Part shown: piece by piece, positions 45,940 through 51,614 of the stretch
How positions within the stretch are numbered: the first letter of the stretch is position 1
Layout: each line of letters opens with the position of its first letter
NCBI RefSeq assembly: GCF_000003605.2
Contig: NW_003130855.1
Location: 64,708-116,321 of the forward strand
Reading direction: 5' to 3'
Source: Saccoglossus kowalevskii
Taxonomy: Eukaryota > Hemichordata > Enteropneusta > Harrimaniidae
Length of the DNA: 51,614 nt
The notes under the pieces: generated by a model
Told to the model about the DNA's origin: nothing
What the model saw: only the letters and a program-made list of their open reading frames with translations
Database searches by the model: none
Position numbers and translations under genes: made by a program

Positions 45940-48373
45940 AATATTCTCGAAACGGTTGCGAAATTATTTACGTTTACGTAACAGGTTCACACATAATAAA
46001 TTTGCATGACAACAATGGCGGCCAATCAGTCACAGTTTATGCGATAAGAAACAAAATTAACTACATACTATATATATTTGTTAGGTTTTTAACCGACTTG
46101 TAAAAGAATTGATTGAAATTGTTAGAATGCAGTCATGTGACTTTCAATCACACTATGCGAAACCATACACTGAGAGTAAGGATTCAGAATTAATTACTTC
46201 ACTGGCACAGTATTGACAGATAAAATGATGTCTGCTTTTGTGAATATTCCGTATATAATAATTATTGTAGAATGTACATTCCCCAATGCGTCCGGCATGA
46301 CACTGTAAGCGATGTGAATGACAGTGGAGAGCGAAAGGAATAAATACATGCGATAACTTAGCCAAAACTGTCTAGCATATCGTACTTTATTCTGTTCCGA
46401 CACAGAGCACAGATTATATAATTTTGTTATTATTATTTAATTATGGCCACACAGCACGTTCATATGCTAAAATATCCAAACAATAACATGGAAAATTTAT
46501 TTATCACCAATCACTATATATCAAATGATCTATTAAACAACATATTCACTGCTGGATGCTGTTGTTTGTAATACTTGCCCGTAACCTTTAATTTGGAATT
46601 TGGTCGACCATTTCTGATATCACGTTTCTAAATAATGTTTTTACAACATAGACAGAATTAAATCCCGCCTGTCTGAATAACTACACAGAGTGATTAACAA
46701 CTCGGTAAATTTCTCGCTGTTAACAACCTTGTATAAGCAGATAAGTTCAGCTAGTAAACTTGAACTATGCCGAAAAGTAAACATTCATTCTGGATAGCAC
46801 AATGAAACCATTTGTTCATGCTAGAATATCTGTACCGCGTGCGAAAGGGTTTGCTTGTCTGTACTTCTCGACCTCTCCGACATATTGTTATTCTAATAGA
46901 CAATGAGTAAAATGTTTGATTGTATATTACAAATTGTTGGGTTCATTACAAAAAAAAGATGTATAGAGTTGTTTATTATCACATTATTACATTCCATACA
47001 TGAAATCATACAAACAAGTTGATGGTATATTATGCTTTAAGGCATTATAATGCTGCCTAGTCACTTGGCTGGTCAGCGAAAACAAATAAAAATATTTTTA
47101 AAAGTCTGCATTTTATAATGAAAAGGGGATAATTTCATTTCATTTTCATTTCAAATCAATTGGAAAGCGTTGCTTTTGATTCAGCCAGTCCATTGGGTGA
47201 TATCCCGTAATATCCCAAATAGTTTACTAGTATGCTTATGGAAATGTAAACTAGCACACTTTCACTGCTTTTACGCATGGAAAATGTATATTACACAGTG
47301 AACTGAAACAACTGAGCGACGATAATGCACATCATAAACTGTTTTTTACTACCCTGACGCTGTTGCACCACTGCTTTCTAGGCTTTGAAATAATTTATGA
47401 TTTCTGAGAGAAAATCAAATATGTGTTGAAATATTAAGACGACAGACATAAACCGTATGCTTAAACTTTCAACCGTCAAATGTCAACGCATATTATACAG
47501 AAAAAGTATATTTTAAATGTATATTTGGAAATTCATTGAATGTCTAATTATGGAATTCTAAACTCAAATAACTAGTGGAATATTTACATGCCCACATGAT
47601 AATAACACTGATGAAGTCATACCCTAAAATGCCACCAAATTCCTGTTATATATAAATCAAAGACCCTTGGGCTTTCCTTTTCAAATATATATGTTTTATG
47701 TAATTAGTATCATGCGACCACGTCATTTTTCAAGAAATGTTGCCTGATCTACGATTCACAATTTCAGCTCTAATTGTCAAGTGTGCTAAGACGGTTAGGG
47801 CATTTATTTAGTATATGTTATTATGGTTAGGCAACAAATCGTGACATTGCTTTCGCAGACGTGAGTTATTTTTTCACTGTACTGTAACATGTCTGTAATA
47901 TTCTAAACTGGATTCCATTTGGTTACGATATTATTACGTATTTTCACAAATTGTACCTGTGACATTTTCTTCTATGCTATCGATAAAGAGCCATTGCTCG
48001 AAACGTCTAGCTATTTTTAATAGTTATTTAGGACTACGATTACCAAATATTATCTTCTATGTACCAGTGACAAGTGTGAACCGAAAATCTTAATTAACTG
48101 TTATACGATCATTGCAATTACAGCTATGATTCATAACAATTATCAATAAGGAAAAAATGAGCCGACCAGAGTAAATTATCGTTTTATGGCAAATAATTCG
48201 ACGATAAATTATGTTTTACTCATTAAAATTTGACATTTTTCATTAACGGAAGTGCCCTCTTATATACGTATAAATGATGATGACGATATTTTATGTCGAC
48301 ACATTTGTCATTTTACTTATTAATGAGATTAGTTGTTGGTCCACCACCGTTCGAATAAAGTTGTCATACTAAT
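45940..48373. other. Non-coding stretch
   Basis: CAACAATGGCGGCCAATCAG (about 46002-46022) joins a YY1-type ATGGCGGC with a CCAAT box, a promoter-like pair about 80 bp from the exon candidate at 45751-45936. Otherwise nothing is recognised. Confidence 0.5.
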
Positions 48374-49244
48374 TTAAGGTAGAGAGGCAGTTTACATGAC
48401 AGGTTTTTAAATTAGTTAATTAGGCAACCAAGATGACCTCCCTTTTTCACAAAACTATATATTTTCCGATAGCTTATTGTATGAATTTTAACATTTTGTA
48501 AGTATTTTTTATGCACACTGTAGTTTGAAAAATGCACAAAAATGTGTTTTTTTGGTCAAAAGTGATTTAAAAAAAATTCGCTTCTAAACCATGTTTCTGT
48601 TCCCTATGAAAATTGGTTTACGGGTACATCTGTCTGCCAGTTGTCAATTTTGCAGGGCAGCAGCTCAAATTTCACTAATTCAGGTTTATGCATAAATTAA
48701 CACCCAGGCTAGTTGTATGTACAATTGTTGTAACACTGTTCAACCAAATACAATGCCCGACGGCGTTTGAAGATAAACACATTGTCAATCATTTGTGAAA
48801 ATTTCAAAAGAAAAGGTCAATGCGTCTAGGAGCTATGAGATGTGTACTAAAAAGAAGCTGAGATAATTGCTAAATTGCATATTTTATAGTTAAGTAAAAA
48901 TATATGCTGATTTACATCGCCATTGCCGTCTAAACGTTTGGGTATCAGGTGGTACAGTAAAAAGTAACTAGGTCGAGCGTCTGCGTGTGAATATATGAAT
49001 AAAAAACGCGTCATTCCCTCGTGATTACTGGAAGTTTCAGGGAATACATGACGTCATCTCATTAATTAGTAGTAAACATGGGCCGAGACTCCATGGACAA
49101 AGTTTTAAAGTTGGGAACTATTACATCGGTGTCATACTGATTTTAATTTCAATTATTTACAGAATACGGATGTTCATAAAATACCATAAAAAATAAAAAA
49201 AGTGAAATTTGTCAAAATTTGCAAAATAAACTGCATCTCCTTAA
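48374..49244 (-). mobile_element. Non-autonomous DNA element, copy B, TTAA at both ends
   Basis: Begins TTAAGGTAGAGAGGCAGTTT (48374) and ends AACTGCATCTCCTTAA (49244), giving terminal inverted repeats of about 20 bp bounded by TTAA on both sides. The 48374-48890 part is the inverted partner of 41530-42096. The remainder (48890-49230) is unrelated to copy A and holds a palindromic CRE, TGACGTCA, at 49049-49056. TTAA ends are typical of piggyBac- and Kolobok-type elements; no transposase is present. Confidence 0.65.
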
Positions 49245-51064
49245 ATTATTTTGATGCAAAATTCATTAATTTGAAATGGAATGATGGGTCTATATTTGTA
49301 GTTGAGTCAAAATTTGTTTCGTTTAATAAAAAAATAATTTGTTTGTTTCAAATTTAGTGATTAACTGTAAAAATTACAAAATCGTTCGGGAAGTCAAAAC
49401 TTTGCGTGAAATTGTCATGACGTCGTGTTATTATAAAGGAGGGGCACAATGATGGATTGCATAAAGCCGATGAGATATTCTTACAGTTATATAAACACAG
49501 CGATCGCCATTGGGTGGGTTGAGCCTAAATTTATCTTTCCTCAAACCCTTAAAAACATACTTTGTATGACGCAGTAATATTTTGTTACACAACGGCTATT
49601 CACAGTTTTTACTACAGTAACCCAATCGTTCGAACACTGGAGAAATAAAGTTCGAAATGAAGTCGCATTGGAAGCGAAACTATTGTAAATCGAGGCAGGT
49701 TTCATTTAACTACAGACGAACCCTGACCTCTGGAAGAACCTCATTCATAGAGTGCTTTAGTACCAGAGGTCGCCGAGCACGGCCGTACAACGTACTTTGC
49801 GACATCGCTACAGATGTTTTCTAGCTGGCAAGGGGGTTTCCGATTAAGGTAATCTAGATGGCATCGCAGAATGCGGTGTTTAAAAATAGCATCTCGTTGT
49901 ACATTTTTCTGTATTTGTTGTTATTTTTAATTAACCGAGCATTTCACGTCTTTGTATTTTGACACTGAAAATTCAGTTATTGATAACAGAAACAACAGTG
50001 GGATTTATCCGCATTGCATCGCAATGCTATCAGTAAGGTGAACGTTACAGCGAAACGACAAATGTTCACTTCAGTGTTAAAATAATCATTGGAGAACAAT
50101 GTAGTTTCGCCCACAATACCAAAGCTTGAATTCTATGTACCAAGAGAACAAAAAAAATTGTGGCCGTACTTTACGCGTAAATTATATCGCGCTATCAGGT
50201 CTTCCTCCTACAAGAAATAAATAAAAAAAATAATTAATTAATTTACAGTATATCACTGGAAGCTGCCAGGCTAGAAGTTGTCGACATGTTTCGAGGTGAC
50301 AAATTTTACTTATCTTTTACAACTGAATGTATGTTTTCCGTTTGTATGCTGGAAGCATCTACATCTTGTCTGTTTTTTATTTTTTAGTTTGTGAGGCTAG
50401 TTGATAGCATTTGAGGTAAGGGCTGAGAGTCTAGGACAGAAAGTCACACACCTCCAACCGTAACAGAAGCCAGCAACTCATCCATCGTCCATCCAGTGTA
50501 GCAAAAAGGAGGGAACCAACCCGTCACAAATTGCAACATAAATAATTTCTTCACAGTGCTTTTCGGAAATGTATATAGATTGACATACTAAAAGTCTAGA
50601 AATATACCTAAGTTGCATATATTCAAAATGGTCGTTTTGCACATTTTTACTTTTTTTTTGGTACTTTTTTGAGTCGGAGAAGATATGAGATTGCCGAATG
50701 TGTTGATTGTATAGATGAGAATATAATTATTTAATGTAACTTTTCCTCCGGCTTCTCTTCTATGTGGCATAAGTAATACAGTTTTAAACAGAATCGTACA
50801 GTTCAAAAAAGATGTAAATAAATGGTTTCCTGGGTAGACGGATGCTTCATCTGCATTAATCCAACATGGCCGTCACATTTAAAAGAAAAACTAGAGGAAT
50901 GAAACACCTTGATTAGATCTACAAATCTGCTATACTATATACATGTACATAATAGACCATTTAAACATACAATTTCAACTCTATAAACTATATTTTTTAT
51001 TTAACAAACTGTAATAAATATTTATAATTCTGTTCAAAAGTTTATTGTTTGATTAATGTATTTG
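49245..51064. other. Non-coding stretch
   Basis: A CpG-rich patch at 49700-49870 has an inverted pair GACCTCTGG/CCAGAGGTC (49725 and 49763) and a 40-codon open piece without a family match. At 50355-50425 a good acceptor (TTTTTTATTTTTTAG) and donor (GAGGTAAGG) bracket 28 bp with stops in all frames, so it is not a coding exon. Confidence 0.5.
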
Positions 51065-51238
51065 CTAATCGTCATCGCTATCTTCATCAGATATCTGAAC
51101 TACATTTGTGTATCCAGATCCTCGACATTGACCAAAAACTGCCGAACATTCAAGGTTGTGCTTTCTGCAGGTACAACTGAGACTACGACAAACTGTGGAG
51201 CAGTGGCATATCACTAAGCTCAAAAGAAATTCATTCAA
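51065..51238 (-). pseudogene. Cys-rich CXC-like C-terminus with acidic tail
   Basis: A 57-codon open stretch ends at a stop (51065-51067). It reads CHCSTVCRSLSCTCRKHNLE, then CSAVFGQCRGSGYTN and an acidic end, ISDEDSDDD. The spacing CxC-x4-C-x4-CxC-x6-C-x4-GxC resembles the CXC/TSO1-like clusters at the C-terminus of many TE-encoded proteins in invertebrates. Two positions usually Cys are Phe and Tyr, a sign of decay. No start codon is visible; a TGA precedes the frame. It directly follows the recombinase relic on the same strand, so the two may belong to one composite element or be independent. Other frames of this stretch can also be read as more recombinase, so the call is moderate. Confidence 0.4.
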
Positions 51239-51614
51239 TCATTACAGGAATGAAGATCGGTTGTGGATCGGTTGTGGATCGCGTCCTGGGATTTGCTTTC
51301 TGATGTCTGTATTCGTGTCTTTAAAGGCGACACACCTGTCCAAGAAGGACCCCTAGTTCAGCCCGACGCCGACCTGAGGCGAGGGTGAGTAGTAAGACTG
51401 TTTTCCACGTCAACAGTTTGAGTGGTGCTGATCAGAGAGGCAGTCTGCTTTGAGCGGCCAACACAATCGATAAGTTCCAATTAGTTGGTTTCTTCGTTTG
51501 GGGTCTAGGCCACTGATTAAACAGTGTACATTCACTTAATGGTAGACACCAGCTAGCTTCGTCCCAGAGAATCCCGATGTGGGTGACAGCTGACTATCTC
51601 AAAATCGCTGAAAA
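51239..51614 (-). pseudogene. DIRS-like tyrosine recombinase relic, truncated by the window edge
   Basis: One minus-strand frame reads LFNQWPRPQTKKPTNWNLS (about 51470-51526), SIVLAAQSRLPL, a stop, SAPLKLLTWKTV (about 51403-51438), TLASGRRRAELGVL (about 51350-51390), a stop, then PIFIPVM (51239-51259). The LTWKT-LLxLASGRRRxEL stretch matches the part of DIRS/Ngaro-type tyrosine recombinases that carries the first catalytic Arg. The downstream H-x-x-R and Tyr boxes are not seen. At least two stops show it is inactive. A Crypton recombinase is an alternative. Confidence 0.5.

Noticed and set aside
50355-50425. 28-bp microexon between a strong acceptor and donor
   Set aside because: Stops in all three frames; at most a UTR exon.
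51156-51356. 66-codon + strand ORF
   Set aside because: Antisense to the recombinase/CXC relic.
1-51614. CRISPR arrays, operons, prophage, rRNA or a clustered biosynthetic system
   Set aside because: No direct-repeat/spacer pattern, Shine-Dalgarno-led gene strings or rRNA signatures; the DNA is eukaryotic.

Overview
This is eukaryotic, animal-type genomic DNA. It is strongly AT-rich (about two thirds A+T by eye), almost entirely non-coding, and packed with decayed transposable elements (TEs). It shows no operons, prokaryotic promoters, CRISPR arrays, rRNA genes or intact tRNA genes. The repeat mix (CR1/L2-like and jockey/Rex1-like LINEs, a Penelope-like element, a MULE-type transposase, a DIRS-type tyrosine recombinase, a tRNA-derived SINE and TTAA-flanked MITEs), together with a class A peptide-type GPCR, points to a marine invertebrate bilaterian. 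I cannot place it more precisely. A 352-base run of N lies at 22536-22887.

The only gene I can call firmly is a single-exon rhodopsin-like (class A) GPCR on the + strand. Its ORF begins at ATG 12598 and ends at 13659 (353 residues). A CCAAT box, a perfect palindromic CRE (TGACGTCA) and an AT-rich tract lie just upstream. The receptor keeps N1.50, D2.50, W4.50 and NPxxY. It lacks the usual TM3-ECL2 cysteine pair and the Trp of the CWxP toggle.

Other coding signal is fragmentary. Most of it came from reading the six frames by hand, because frameshifts and stops hide it from an ORF search. Found this way: a CR1/L2-like LINE on the - strand (2450-4310) with endonuclease and RT motifs, cut at its 3' side by a TTAA MITE; a Penelope-like C-terminus (10556-11035, +); a second LINE RT (about 23370-24870, -); a MULE transposase C-terminus (43121-43520, +); and, at the right edge, a DIRS-like tyrosine recombinase followed by a Cys-rich CXC-like C-terminus (51065-51614, -). 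Several short ORFs behind good 3' splice sites may be exons of host genes whose other exons are outside the window or unrecognised. These are 27520-27665 (+), 44555-44772 (-), and 45751-45936 (-), the last resembling the fourth membrane segment of a Cys-loop channel.

Non-coding structure includes a 41-bp minisatellite of about 14 units (31555-32125) that is open in all three forward frames and carries an ATTGG (reverse CCAAT) box in most units; three related TTAA/CpG MITE copies; two inverted 0.9-kb TTAA-ended elements (41182-42096 and 48374-49244); a 34-bp foldback with a 7-bp target duplication (11681-11728); a 162-bp tandem duplication carrying an RFX X-box-like palindrome; and a 4-copy ~145-bp tandem array. 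I see no coordinated multi-gene system. The window reads as gene-poor intergenic or intronic DNA around one receptor gene, built largely from layered mobile elements.
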